A DNA stretch of 64,000 bases. Source: Variovorax sp. EL159. GTDB taxonomy: Bacteria; Pseudomonadota; Gammaproteobacteria; Burkholderiales; Burkholderiaceae_C. The notes beneath the pieces were generated by a model. The model saw only the letters and a program-made list of their open reading frames with translations. It did not search any database and was not told where the DNA came from. This document shows positions 28,482-36,765 of this stretch, piece by piece. The stretch covers positions 865,869 through 929,868 of the forward strand of contig NZ_FMUJ01000002.1 of NCBI RefSeq assembly GCF_900100965.1, in the 5' to 3' direction. Every line of letters begins with the position of its first letter. Position 1 is the stretch's first letter. Made by a program: the position numbers and the translations under genes.

Positions 28482-28515
28482 CATCCTAGGGAGACAAAGC
28501 CATATCTGGAAATAC
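28482..28515 (-). promoter_or_regulatory. Regulon element copy 3 (Bug/porin promoter)
   Basis: Read on the minus strand: GTATTTCCAGATATG, 11 bases, then CTAGGATG, about 30 bases before the Bug start. It matches copies 1 and 2 at 12 of 15 core positions, with the same spacing and gene-relative orientation. Confidence 0.75.
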
Positions 28516-28657
28516 TCATTCGAGATGCTTTTTTATACCTTCCTCGTATTGAACGAAGGCTTTCTGCATCTGGATGAATGCCCATGTGACGGCAGAACCG
28601 GCAGGTTCGGCGGGCGTACCGGCGTGGCGTCGTGGCCGTGCAGGGGCTTCTTTTCGC

Positions 28658-29281
28658 CTACGCCTTGCGTGCTTTCGCGGGCTTGACGTCGAGTCCCGAG
28701 ATGCCGTTCACGAAGAGCTGGGTGACGATGGGCACCATCTGCTCGTAGGTGAAACGCCCCTCGGGCCGGAACCAGGTGAACATCCAGTTGAGCATGCCGA
28801 AGAGGAACATCGTCAGCAGCTTGTGAAGCTGCGAGTCGTGCAGGTCGGGCCGCGTGGCGGCGATGGCATCGGCGAACACCTGCACCACCGTGCGTTCCTT
28901 GTCGAGCACGCGCGCCTGCGCATCCGGTGCGAGGAAGCGCACGTCTTCGGTGAGCACGCGGTGCTCGCTCTGCGCCTCCGCGTACTCGAGCATGAACGCT
29001 TCGATCAGCTCTGGCAGCCGCTGTTCGGGTGCCAGGTCCAGGGCCTCCACGCCCGTCACGATGTCGACCAGCCGCGAGACATGGCCGTCGGCGATGTGAA
29101 GCAGCACCTCGGCCTTGTCCTTGAAGTGGTGGTACAGGCCGGGCTTGGACAGATGGCTGGCTTCGGCGATCTCGTTCATCGACGTTGCCGCATAGCCCCT
29201 GCGGGCAAACAGCTCGGCGGCGGCCTTGGCGATCAGGCTGCGCTGGTCGCCCGCGCGGGAAGAGGGGGATTCAACAGTCAT
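28658..29281 (-). CDS. TetR-family transcriptional regulator
   Basis: 207 residues. The N-terminal HTH LIAKAAAELFARRGYAATSM and MNEIAEASHLSKPGLYHHFK (about residues 15-55) is textbook TetR. The C-terminal ligand domain contains a long helix around LTEDVRFLAPDAQARVLD, resembling regulators of the PksA/AcuR or fatty-acid type. It is divergent from the tannase-family gene, with a perfect 14-base palindrome between them. It is probably a repressor released by an acyl or aromatic ligand. Confidence 0.9.
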   Translation of the reverse strand: MTVESPSSRAGDQRSLIAKAAAELFARRGYAATSMNEIAEASHLSKPGLYHHFKDKAEVLLHIADGHVSRLVDIVTGVEALDLAPEQRLPELIEAFMLEYAEAQSEHRVLTEDVRFLAPDAQARVLDKERTVVQVFADAIAATRPDLHDSQLHKLLTMFLFGMLNWMFTWFRPEGRFTYEQMVPIVTQLFVNGISGLDVKPAKARKA

Positions 29282-29398
29282 AGGTCGGGATGATGGGCCC
29301 TGCGCGAAGCGGCGCGGTCACCGATCTTAGGGGTTAGTCCCGATCCGCCGCCGCTTGCCCGCGTTCGCTCACCTGCGTTAGTCTCGCCCTGCTTTTGA

Positions 29399-29412
29399 AC
29401 CGACCGGTCGGT
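29399..29412. promoter_or_regulatory. TetR operator palindrome
   Basis: ACCGACCGGTCGGT is a perfect 14-base palindrome, continued by a further CGGT half-unit. It lies 118 bases from the tetR start and 86 bases before the tannase-family ATG. ACCGACCGGTCGGT-like sites are well known for TetR proteins of this kind. Confidence 0.75.
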
Positions 29413-29497
29413 CGGTTTGCCGGATCATCCAGGCGATGAAGCAATCAAGCGCGATCCGCCGGATGTCCGGCGCACAACTCAAACATTGGAGACAACC

Positions 29498-31150
29498 ATG
29501 CGCGACGACAAGTGTGTTCCCCGAGCCTTGCTGCCACAGGGCTTGCTGCTGGCCCTGGGCCTGGCCCTGCACGGCTGTGGAGGTGGCGGCAATGGGGCGG
29601 GCGGCCTTCTTCCGATTCCTGCGCCTGCGCCCGCACCGGCCCCCGCGCCTGCGCCAACGCCCCCTGCGCCTCCACCGGCAGGGCCCACGGCCGAGCAGCT
29701 CAAGAACACCTGCAACACGCTCAAGGGCCAGGTCATCGAGGGCGTGACGGTCACGCAGGCCACGCGCTTCGAGGCCAAGGCGCCGATCTACACCTCGGGC
29801 TTCTGCCAGGTGCTCGGCACGCGCGCACCTTTCCTCGACATCGAGATCGACGTGCCGGACAACTGGACAGGGCGCTACTGGCAGCAGGGCGGCGGTGGAT
29901 TCGACGGACGCATCGCCTCGGTGGTGATGACCGATGCGGGCGGCGCCGTGACGGCGGTCAGCCCGGTGCTGGCGCTCAAGGGCGCGGTGTATGCCGCATC
30001 GAACGGCGGCAACCGCGCGAACGTGCCCGCACAGGCCGCACCCGCCGTGTGGGCGAACGGAACCGACGATGGCCGCCAGTCGGCCACCGACTATGCCTAC
30101 GCGGCAGTGGGCACCACGCTGCGTTTCGGGAAGGCGGTCGCCAAGGCCTTCTTCGGCACGACGCCGAATCACAGCTACTTCAACGGCTGTTCCAACGGTG
30201 GCCGCAACGCCTACATCGCCGCGCAGCGCTGGCCGCAGGAGTTCGACGGCATCGTCGCGGGATGCGAGACCATGGACATGGCCGGCCAGACCAGCGCCTG
30301 GCTCCGCGCGGCCTCGCTCACGGGAACGCCCGCCGCATTGAGCCCGGCGCAGACCGGCGCGGCCTATGCGGCGGCGCTGTCCGCATGCGATGCGCTCGAC
30401 GGGGCCACCGACAACCTCATCGGCAATCCGCAGGCTTGCACCTTCGATCCGGCGGTGTTGCAGTGCGGCGTGGCCGGTGCCAGCACCGACCCATCGATCT
30501 GCCTGAGCGCGGCGCAGGTTGGAACGCTGAAGTCGTTCCTGTCGGAGCTCAAGCTCTCGAACGGCAGCACCGTGCTCTCGGGCTATTCGTGGAGCAACGG
30601 GCTCGGCCTCGGATGGGGCGGGCTCGGTGGAGGCTTCGCGCTGCTCGCAAGCGGCGACCCGGCATGGCTCACGCCCGCCAAACAGGCGGGCTTCCAGCTG
30701 GACACCGACTACTACATGCTCGGCACGGGCCTGTCGCGCATCGGTGCCGACCATGACAAGGCGGCCATTGCCAGCTTCGTGGCATCGGGCCGGAAGCTCA
30801 TCTCGTGGCACGACGGCAGCGATGCGCTGCTGTCGCCGAACGACCACTACCGCAACTGGACGACCATGACCGGCATCGCCAAATCGATGGGGCTGGCCGA
30901 CCCGAACAGCGCCACGCGCTTCTTCATCGTGCCCGGTGGCGGACATGGCGCCGGCGGCAGCTTGCAGGAAGTCGATTGGGCGTCAGCCATCATGGGATGG
31001 GTCGAGAACGGCAACGCGCCCACACAGATGAACTACACGATCCTCGGGAGCAGCCCGGCCCGCAACATGCCCGTCTGCCAGTACCCCAAGTACCCCAAGT
31101 ACAACGGGGCGGGCGATGTGAACGCGGCGTCGAGCTACACCTGCACGTGA
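29498..31150 (+). CDS. Tannase/feruloyl esterase family lipoprotein
   Basis: A 550-residue secreted esterase. The N-terminus is a lipoprotein signal (LALGLALHGC, Cys lipidated), followed by a Gly stretch and a PAPAPAP linker to about residue 60. The tannase domain (PF07519) follows. The nucleophile motif is YFNGCSNGGRNAYIAAQRWP (GCSxGGR), the catalytic Asp is likely in SWHDGSDALLSP and the His in VPGGGHGAGG. It should hydrolyse gallate or feruloyl-type esters outside the cytoplasm; PHB-related esters are an alternative for this family. The start follows TTGGAGAC. It is likely controlled by the divergent TetR protein. A short tandem repeat encodes YPKYPK near the end. Confidence 0.88.
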   Translation: MRDDKCVPRALLPQGLLLALGLALHGCGGGGNGAGGLLPIPAPAPAPAPAPAPTPPAPPPAGPTAEQLKNTCNTLKGQVIEGVTVTQATRFEAKAPIYTSGFCQVLGTRAPFLDIEIDVPDNWTGRYWQQGGGGFDGRIASVVMTDAGGAVTAVSPVLALKGAVYAASNGGNRANVPAQAAPAVWANGTDDGRQSATDYAYAAVGTTLRFGKAVAKAFFGTTPNHSYFNGCSNGGRNAYIAAQRWPQEFDGIVAGCETMDMAGQTSAWLRAASLTGTPAALSPAQTGAAYAAALSACDALDGATDNLIGNPQACTFDPAVLQCGVAGASTDPSICLSAAQVGTLKSFLSELKLSNGSTVLSGYSWSNGLGLGWGGLGGGFALLASGDPAWLTPAKQAGFQLDTDYYMLGTGLSRIGADHDKAAIASFVASGRKLISWHDGSDALLSPNDHYRNWTTMTGIAKSMGLADPNSATRFFIVPGGGHGAGGSLQEVDWASAIMGWVENGNAPTQMNYTILGSSPARNMPVCQYPKYPKYNGAGDVNAASSYTCT

Positions 31151-31170
31151 CCTGGCGCGCGAGCCCGATG

Positions 31171-31198
31171 GATTGATAGATAGATCGATCGATGGATC
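31171..31198. repeat. GATA/GATC tetranucleotide microsatellite
   Basis: About seven tetranucleotide units, variants of GATT, GATA, GATC and GATG, lie in the spacer after the tannase-family stop. Slippage-prone and non-coding. The GATC units are also potential Dam-type sites. Confidence 0.7.
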
Positions 31199-31312
31199 GG
31201 GCTCTGCAGGCGGAAGGCGGGGCGGCCGTGCAGAAATCCGCTGGCGGCGAGACAATGGCCGCGCCTTCGCCCGACCGGCGGGCCGGGGCAGCAAAACCAG
31301 AACCCTCCGCGC

Positions 31313-32572
31313 ATGTCATCCCCGCCCGCCACTCCGGCCACCTCGGCCTCCTCGTCTGCTTCCTCGCCTCCGTTCTCTTTGTGGCGCATCGCGGTGCCGG
31401 CCTTCGGCCCGTCGTTGCTGTTCGGACTGGGCGAGGGCGCCATCCTGCCCATCGTGCCGCTGACAGCGCGCGACCTGGGGGCATCGGTGTCGATGGCGGC
31501 GTTGGTGGTGGCGCTGATCGGCATCGGCTCGCTGCTCAACAACATCCCGGCCTCGCTGATCACGATCCGCTGGGGCGAGCGCTGGGCCATCGTGGTTGCG
31601 GGCTTGTGGAGCGGCCTTGGCATGGCCCTGTGCGTGTGGACATCGCACTTCAGCCTGTTCGCCGTCGGGTGCTTCATGGTGGGCATGTCGCAGGCCGTCT
31701 ACAACCTTGCACGCCAGAGCTACATGACCGAGGCGGTGCCCATCGAATACCGAGCGCGCGCGTTGTCGACGCTCGGCGGCGTCATGCGCATCGGCATGTT
31801 CATCGGGCCGTTTCTCGCGGCCGGCGCGGTGCACGCGTTCGGGCTGTCGGCGGCCTACGTGATCGGTATCGTCGCGGTGGTGGGGGCGGCAGTCATGGGG
31901 GCGCGCATTCCCGACCTGGTGGCACCGCCCGTTCCGCATGGGCAAGCGGCACCCGCCTCGACCACCATCGTCTCGACGCTGCGGGATCACCGCCGCGTGT
32001 TCCTCACGCTCGGCATCGGCGTGGTGCTGGTCAGTGCGGTGCGGGCGTCGCGCCAGGCCGTGATTCCGCTGTGGGCCGACCACCTCGCGCTCGCGCCCTC
32101 GGTGGCCTCGTTGATCTACGGCATGGCCGGCGGCATCGACATGCTGGTGTTCTATCCGGCCGGCAAGGTGATGGACCAGAAGGGGCGGCGCTGGGTGGCC
32201 GTGCCATCGATGCTGATCATGGGGCTGGCGATGCTGCTGATGCCGCTGACCACCGGCACGCTCACGCTGCTGTTCACCGCACTGGCCATCGGCTTCGGCA
32301 ACGGCATCGGCTCGGGAATGATCATGACCCTCGGCGCTGATCACTCGCCGCGCCACGGGCGCGCGCACTTCCTCGGCGTGTGGCGGCTGATGTCCGACAT
32401 CGGCTCTTCGTGCGGGCCGGCGCTGCTGTCCTTCCTGGCGGCCAGCCTGTCGCTGGCTTCCGGCATTGCGGTGACCGGGCTGATTGCCTTTGCGGCGGCG
32501 GGAACCCTGGCGTACTGGATTCCACGGCATGGCGGTGCCGGCGGTCGAGCGGCGTCAAGAGCGGCAAGGTAG
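31313..32572 (+). CDS. MFS transporter (drug:H+/metabolite exporter type)
   Basis: A 419-residue inner-membrane protein with 12 predicted helices after a Ser/Pro-rich cytoplasmic N-terminus. Features are GPSLLFGLGEGAILPIVPLT in helix 1, IRWGERWAIVVAGLWSGLGM in place of motif A, RARALSTLGGVMRIGMFIGP in helix 5 and VFYPAGKVMDQKGRRWVAVP for the second-half motif A. It resembles the YfcJ/multidrug exporter-like branch; the substrate is not predictable. It is transcribed after the tannase-family gene with 162 bases between. Confidence 0.85.
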   Translation: MSSPPATPATSASSSASSPPFSLWRIAVPAFGPSLLFGLGEGAILPIVPLTARDLGASVSMAALVVALIGIGSLLNNIPASLITIRWGERWAIVVAGLWSGLGMALCVWTSHFSLFAVGCFMVGMSQAVYNLARQSYMTEAVPIEYRARALSTLGGVMRIGMFIGPFLAAGAVHAFGLSAAYVIGIVAVVGAAVMGARIPDLVAPPVPHGQAAPASTTIVSTLRDHRRVFLTLGIGVVLVSAVRASRQAVIPLWADHLALAPSVASLIYGMAGGIDMLVFYPAGKVMDQKGRRWVAVPSMLIMGLAMLLMPLTTGTLTLLFTALAIGFGNGIGSGMIMTLGADHSPRHGRAHFLGVWRLMSDIGSSCGPALLSFLAASLSLASGIAVTGLIAFAAAGTLAYWIPRHGGAGGRAASRAAR

Positions 32573-32657
32573 CGCACGCATCCCGAGGCGGGCTTCGACC
32601 CACGGCGCTTGTCGCTCAATCCTCCAGGGCGGGTTGGGCGCCGATGCCTATCGACGC

Positions 32658-33458
32658 CTACCTGGCAAGAATCCAGGCGGCGATCTGCGGGACCACCTCG
32701 CGGTCGAGCCCGTTGAAGCCGTGATACGCCATGGCCTCGCAAGCGTCGCCCCTGCTTTCCCCGCCCTTGATGCTCAACAGTTCTTTCTTCGGCGCGTTGT
32801 CGAGCTTCTCCATGAGCACGGGCACGCTGGCAAACGGGCAGAGCCGGCACCCGTCCTGCTCGTGGTGCACGACGAGAACGGGCACCCGGATCTTTGCAAG
32901 CGGCATCGCCGGGACGGGCCGGCCGGCGGTGTCCACGAGGATGGTCGAGGTCAGGACGATGCCGTCCGGGCCTTCGGGGCCGGTCAACTCGGTGGCGACG
33001 TACGCCACCGATTGCGTACCGCGGCTGGTGCCCACGAGCCACACGGGAATCCTGGATTGCTCGCGCATCCACGCAATGACCGCCTTCAGGTCGGCCGCAT
33101 GTGCCGGGGTCTGGCGAAATCCGCTGAGGTAGGGCGGGCTCTGCCGATCGGAGGGGGCATCGACCACGGCAACCATGAGCCCCTGGTCCGCAAACAACTG
33201 CCGCGTGCGAACGAGGAAGTTGCCGGCGCCCCAGTTGAACGAGCCATTGGGAAAGATCTGCAGCCCTCCGTGCCCGCCCGCGAGCAGGATCACCGCGGCC
33301 TTGGGGGCCGACGGGGACAGCACGAGCATTCGCTGCGTGACTCCGGGACGCGTGAGAATGTCCACCACCTTCTGCGTGGTCTGCGCGTGGGCCTGCGAGA
33401 CCCATGCGATCAGCGCGATCAGGAAGCCCGCGATCCAATGTCTGGCAATGCTGCGCAT
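32658..33458 (-). CDS. Exported alpha/beta hydrolase
   Basis: 266 residues with a signal peptide (MRSIARHWIAGFLIALIAWV, cleavage after AHA). The fold begins AAVILLAGGHGGLQIF. The nucleophile elbow is WLVGTSRGTQSVAYVA (GTSRG), the acid residue is probably in VLVVHHEQDGCRLCPF, and the His in AMAYHGFNGLD. Two Cys in DGCRLCPF may form a disulfide. The start is chosen to keep the signal peptide; the frame remains open far upstream, opposite other genes. Substrate unknown. Confidence 0.82.
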   Translation of the reverse strand: MRSIARHWIAGFLIALIAWVSQAHAQTTQKVVDILTRPGVTQRMLVLSPSAPKAAVILLAGGHGGLQIFPNGSFNWGAGNFLVRTRQLFADQGLMVAVVDAPSDRQSPPYLSGFRQTPAHAADLKAVIAWMREQSRIPVWLVGTSRGTQSVAYVATELTGPEGPDGIVLTSTILVDTAGRPVPAMPLAKIRVPVLVVHHEQDGCRLCPFASVPVLMEKLDNAPKKELLSIKGGESRGDACEAMAYHGFNGLDREVVPQIAAWILAR

Positions 33459-33689
33459 CGACGATCTCCTGCGTGGAAGTGCTTTCAGGCCACGGTCATC
33501 GGCGGTTCGCTCCGCCGGGTTGCCGAGCGTGCCATAGCTCGCTGCGCATTCGCAAGCGCGGGCCACGACAGCCTTCATGGCGATGCGGCCGCGAGCGAAT
33601 TTCAACGCATGTCGCGCGCCTGCGGTGGCCTCGTTTTCATGCGATATGCTGCGCGGCGCAATGCAAATTCTCGAGCTTGGAGTGAATCG

Positions 33690-33965
33690 ATGGAAGAAGT
33701 GAAGATCCTGCAAATCATGCCCGCCGAAGGGTGGGTCGCTGTCTACGACGGCGGCGAGGACGGAGAGATGGAAGAACCCCTGGCCTGCTTCGCGCTGGTC
33801 CAGGTCGACTACAAGAACGGCGATGGTCCGCAGACGGAAGTCCGCGGCATGGCACCCGACGAAAAGCTCATGGCCTTCGTGGAAGACGCGACGAATTTCG
33901 TGACGGTTCGCCGCGCCGAAGAAGACGCGGACGACGAAGAGTCGGACACCGACACGGACGACTGA
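33690..33965 (+). CDS. Small acidic protein, function unknown
   Basis: A 91-residue cytosolic protein. The front half (MEEVKILQIMPAEGWVAVYD) looks like a small beta-sheet domain; the end is an Asp/Glu tract (EEDADDEESDTDTDD) giving a very low pI. No family recognised. A TTGGAGTG ribosome site and a strong downstream terminator support a real monocistronic gene. Confidence 0.75.
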   Translation: MEEVKILQIMPAEGWVAVYDGGEDGEMEEPLACFALVQVDYKNGDGPQTEVRGMAPDEKLMAFVEDATNFVTVRRAEEDADDEESDTDTDD

Positions 33966-34033
33966 GCGTCTTGTCGGGGCCCGCACCGCACGGTGCATGC
34001 CGGGCGTTGTGCGGGTCGATGACAGATGAAGCG

Positions 34034-34070
34034 AAAGCCCTCCAGCCCAGGCTGGAGGGCTTTTTCTTTT
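34034..34070 (+). terminator. Intrinsic terminator after the small acidic protein gene
   Basis: A 13-bp stem AAAGCCCTCCAGC / GCTGGAGGGCTTT with a four-base loop and a T-rich tail (TTTCTTTT). Confidence 0.9.
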
Positions 34071-34116
34071 GGGGCTTCCTTCCGCCAGCGAGATGAAGGT
34101 GCGAGCTGCTCCGGCG

Positions 34117-35085
34117 TTACCGCGTCACACCGGCAAGCGCCTGCTCCTGCGAAAGCAGGAAGTCGATGAAGACGCGCACGCGGCGCGGCATCGAGCGCCC
34201 GGCGGGGTAGACCAGCGAGGCGAGCTTGGGGGCGGGCTCGCAGGCCTGCAGCAGTCTTTCGAGGCGCCCGCCGGCCAGGTGCTCCGCCACCACGAACAGC
34301 GGCAGGTGGGCGACTCCGAGGCCTGCAACGGCCATCGCCGTGAGGTGGTGCATGTCGTCCGACCGGACATCGGCGCGGACGTCGAGCTGTCGCGGGCCTT
34401 CGGGCAACTGGAAGTTCCAGGGTTCCTCGCGGCCGTCGGGCCGGGTGTAGGCGATGCAGCGATGGGCCAGGAGGTCCTCGGGCCGCAACGGCCGTCGCGG
34501 CGTCGTTCCTGCGGCCTTGAGATAACCCGGTGCCGCCACCGTCACGAACTGGCCTTGCCCCAGCGGCTTGGCCACGAGGCTTGAATCGGGCAACGCGCCC
34601 ACGGCAATTGCCAGGTCCAGTCCGAGATCGAACACGTCGGACAGCCGCGTCGTCGATACGATCTCCACTCGCAGCTTCGGGTGCCGTGCAAGCAGCGCGG
34701 GCAGCAGGGGTGCGATGAGGAACGTGCCGAAAAGAGAGGGCACGCCGATACGCACCGTGCCCGCCACGGCGCGCGAGCCGGCACCTGCTTCTTCGGCAGC
34801 TTCGGCCAGCAGGCTGAAGGCGCGTGCGCAGCGCTCGTGGAAGGCCATGCCTTCTTCCGTCAGGTGCAGAGCCCGCGTCGTGCGCACCAGCAGCCGCACG
34901 CCCAGGTCCGCTTCAAGGCGGCCGATGGCCTTGCTCACTGCCGATGGCGTCATCGCGTGCAATGCAGCAGCAGCCGTGAAGCTGCCGGCATCGGCGACGG
35001 TCACGAAGACGCGCGCGTCCGCTTCCGAGATCGGCAACTCGTGAGTCCGGCTCAGCAATCTTGTGCCTTCAACCTGCTTTTTCAT
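34117..35085 (-). CDS. LysR-family regulator
   Basis: 322 residues. The HTH is in FVTVADAGSFTAAAALHAMT and PSAVSKAIGRLEADLGVRLL, and the effector domain starts at VRIGVPSLFGTFLIAPLLPA. It belongs to the CrgA/AaeR-like LysR group. The start is set by GAGGAGCC before MKKQVEGTRL. It is divergent from the GST gene (97 bases between starts), so it probably controls that gene. Confidence 0.92.
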   Translation of the reverse strand: MKKQVEGTRLLSRTHELPISEADARVFVTVADAGSFTAAAALHAMTPSAVSKAIGRLEADLGVRLLVRTTRALHLTEEGMAFHERCARAFSLLAEAAEEAGAGSRAVAGTVRIGVPSLFGTFLIAPLLPALLARHPKLRVEIVSTTRLSDVFDLGLDLAIAVGALPDSSLVAKPLGQGQFVTVAAPGYLKAAGTTPRRPLRPEDLLAHRCIAYTRPDGREEPWNFQLPEGPRQLDVRADVRSDDMHHLTAMAVAGLGVAHLPLFVVAEHLAGGRLERLLQACEPAPKLASLVYPAGRSMPRRVRVFIDFLLSQEQALAGVTR

Positions 35086-35182
35086 TCGGCTCCTCGCGCT
35101 CACCATCCGTGGCAACCACATCGCATGTGGCCGGATACATCACCACATCCATTGAAACCAACCCCTCTGGCAGGAGCCGATC

Positions 35183-35794
35183 ATGAAACTCTTCTACAGC
35201 CCCGGTGCTTCTTCATTGTCTTCTCACATCGCGCTGCGCGAGGCCGGCCTTGCGGCGGAACTGGTCCGGGTCAACCTGGAGACCAAGACGTTGCCGGCCA
35301 GCGGGCAAAGCTATCTGGCGATCCATCCGATGGGCAAGGTGCCCGCGCTGATGCTGGACGATGGCGCGGTGCTCACCGAAGGCCTGGCCGTGCTGGCGTA
35401 CCTTGCCGACCTGGCGCCGGCTTCGCAGCTGGCACCGGCTGCCGGCACCATCGAACGCTACCGCCTGCTGGAAGCATTGAGCTTCGTGGCGACCGAACTG
35501 CACAAGGGCTTTGCGCCGATGTTCGATGCCGAGGTGCCGGCCAGCTTCAAGCAGCGCCTGCTGCGGGACGCACGGGCTTTCGAGCGTGTGGATGCGCTGG
35601 TGCGGCCAGGGCCGTACGTTCTTGGCGCGCACTTCACGGTGGCCGATGCGTACCTTTATCCGATCCTTCGCCTGGGGTCCCATGCGGGCCTCGATTTCTC
35701 GCGCTGGCCGGCCATCGAGGCGTACATGACGCGGGTGTCGCGGCGGCCCGCGGTGCGTGCGGCAGTTCACGCCGAAGGCCTGATAGAGGGCTGA
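35183..35794 (+). CDS. Glutathione S-transferase
   Basis: A 203-residue cytosolic GST. The thioredoxin-like N-domain is MKLFYSPGASSLSSHIALRE, with a Ser/Cys-type active site near SPGASS. The cis-Pro loop is GKVPALML and the gamma-glutamyl site is in LTEGLAVLAYLAD. The helical C-domain ends with RPAVRAAVHAEGL. It resembles the beta/GstA class. It is probably induced through the divergent LysR protein. Confidence 0.9.
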   Translation: MKLFYSPGASSLSSHIALREAGLAAELVRVNLETKTLPASGQSYLAIHPMGKVPALMLDDGAVLTEGLAVLAYLADLAPASQLAPAAGTIERYRLLEALSFVATELHKGFAPMFDAEVPASFKQRLLRDARAFERVDALVRPGPYVLGAHFTVADAYLYPILRLGSHAGLDFSRWPAIEAYMTRVSRRPAVRAAVHAEGLIEG

Positions 35795-35946
35795 TCGGGG
35801 GCTGATAGAGAGGTGTTTGACGGTCGATTGATGGCTTGTTGCGTGGGGCCTCTCCAGAGTCGAATAAACTCCGCCCCGCTTGCAGCTTGCATTCGTTGCT
35901 GCGCCGCCATAGGCAACATGGCGAATTAAACCTATTAGGAACTCAG

Positions 35947-36345
35947 TTGAACCGCATCGAACTCGTCGAAAAAATCGTCACCGCCCACAACGTCAGCAAG
36001 GCTGAAGCCGCGCGCATCCTCGAGACTGTGACCAGCTCGATCGTCGCCGCAGTGAAGAAGGGTGACCCCGTCCAGATCGTCGGCTTCGGCACCTTCAAGC
36101 AAGTGGCACGCGCCGCACGCTCGGGCTTCAATCCCAGCGCCGGCACGAAGATCAAGATCGCCGCACAAAAGGTGCCGAAGTTCGTGCCGGGCGCTGCCTT
36201 CAAGGCCGCCGTGGACCCGAAGGCTGCCAAGCGCAAGGCCGACAAGGTTGTCGCCGCCAAGCCGGCTGCCAAGGCCGCAGCAAAGCCTGCAGCGAAGAAG
36301 GCTGCCGCGCCCGCCAAGAAGGCCGTGGCCGCAAAGAAGAAGTAA
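35947..36345 (+). CDS. HU-family DNA-binding protein with Lys/Ala-rich tail
   Basis: 132 residues. The first 90 are a standard HU/IHF fold: LVEKIVTAHNVSKAEAARIL, IVAAVKKGDPVQIVGFGTFK, with the DNA arm ending PKFVPGAAFKAAV. The last 42 residues are a histone H1-like tail of PAAKAAAKPAAKKAAAPAKK type. The start is a TTG (MNRIELVEK) behind TTAGGAAC. It bends and compacts DNA; the tail probably adds non-specific binding. It is monocistronic with a strong terminator. Confidence 0.93.
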   Translation: MNRIELVEKIVTAHNVSKAEAARILETVTSSIVAAVKKGDPVQIVGFGTFKQVARAARSGFNPSAGTKIKIAAQKVPKFVPGAAFKAAVDPKAAKRKADKVVAAKPAAKAAAKPAAKKAAAPAKKAVAAKKK

Positions 36346-36376
36346 TGCATGGCGGCCGTTGGCCGCCGATGCAAAG

Positions 36377-36405
36377 AAAAGGCCCCTCGCGAGGGGCCTT
36401 TTTTG
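36377..36405. terminator. Intrinsic terminator after the HU gene
   Basis: A perfect palindrome with arms AAAAGGCCCCTCG / CGAGGGGCCTTTT followed by more T. Placed between convergent genes, it can work in both directions. Confidence 0.92.
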
Positions 36406-36426
36406 TTGTGTGCCGTGGGCTTTTTT

Positions 36427-36636
36427 TCAATCGGGCTGGATCACGCCCTCGTCCAGAAAGCGCTGGTACTCGGCCACGGGAATGGCCGTGGTCTGCATGG
36501 TGCCGCTGTCGCCCCAGCTCAGCACGGCGCTGTCCGGTGCCAGCTGGACTTCGATCGGGCCTTCGGGAATGCGGATGAGAGGGCCGTCGCCGGCCCGGTA
36601 TTCGACTACGCCGGTGACTTTCGCGTTTGCTGGCAT
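36427..36636 (-). CDS. Small conserved hypothetical protein
   Basis: A 69-residue beta-rich protein (VTGVVEYRAGDGPLIRIPEG, VLSWGDSGTMQTTAIPVAEY) with no signal peptide or membrane segment. No named family recognised. The codon use and the GAGGAGCG ribosome site support a real gene. It stands alone, convergent with the HU gene. Confidence 0.72.
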   Translation of the reverse strand: MPANAKVTGVVEYRAGDGPLIRIPEGPIEVQLAPDSAVLSWGDSGTMQTTAIPVAEYQRFLDEGVIQPD

Positions 36637-36765
36637 GGGTTCGCTCCTCGTCGGGTGATGGATGGGCTGACACCGAGCCTACCGCGTCGTTGTGACGGGC
36701 GAGTCATCGCGCTGCGGCGATCCGTGTAGGCCGCCCGGCCGTTTTGGCGCCGCCGCCGCTTTCGC

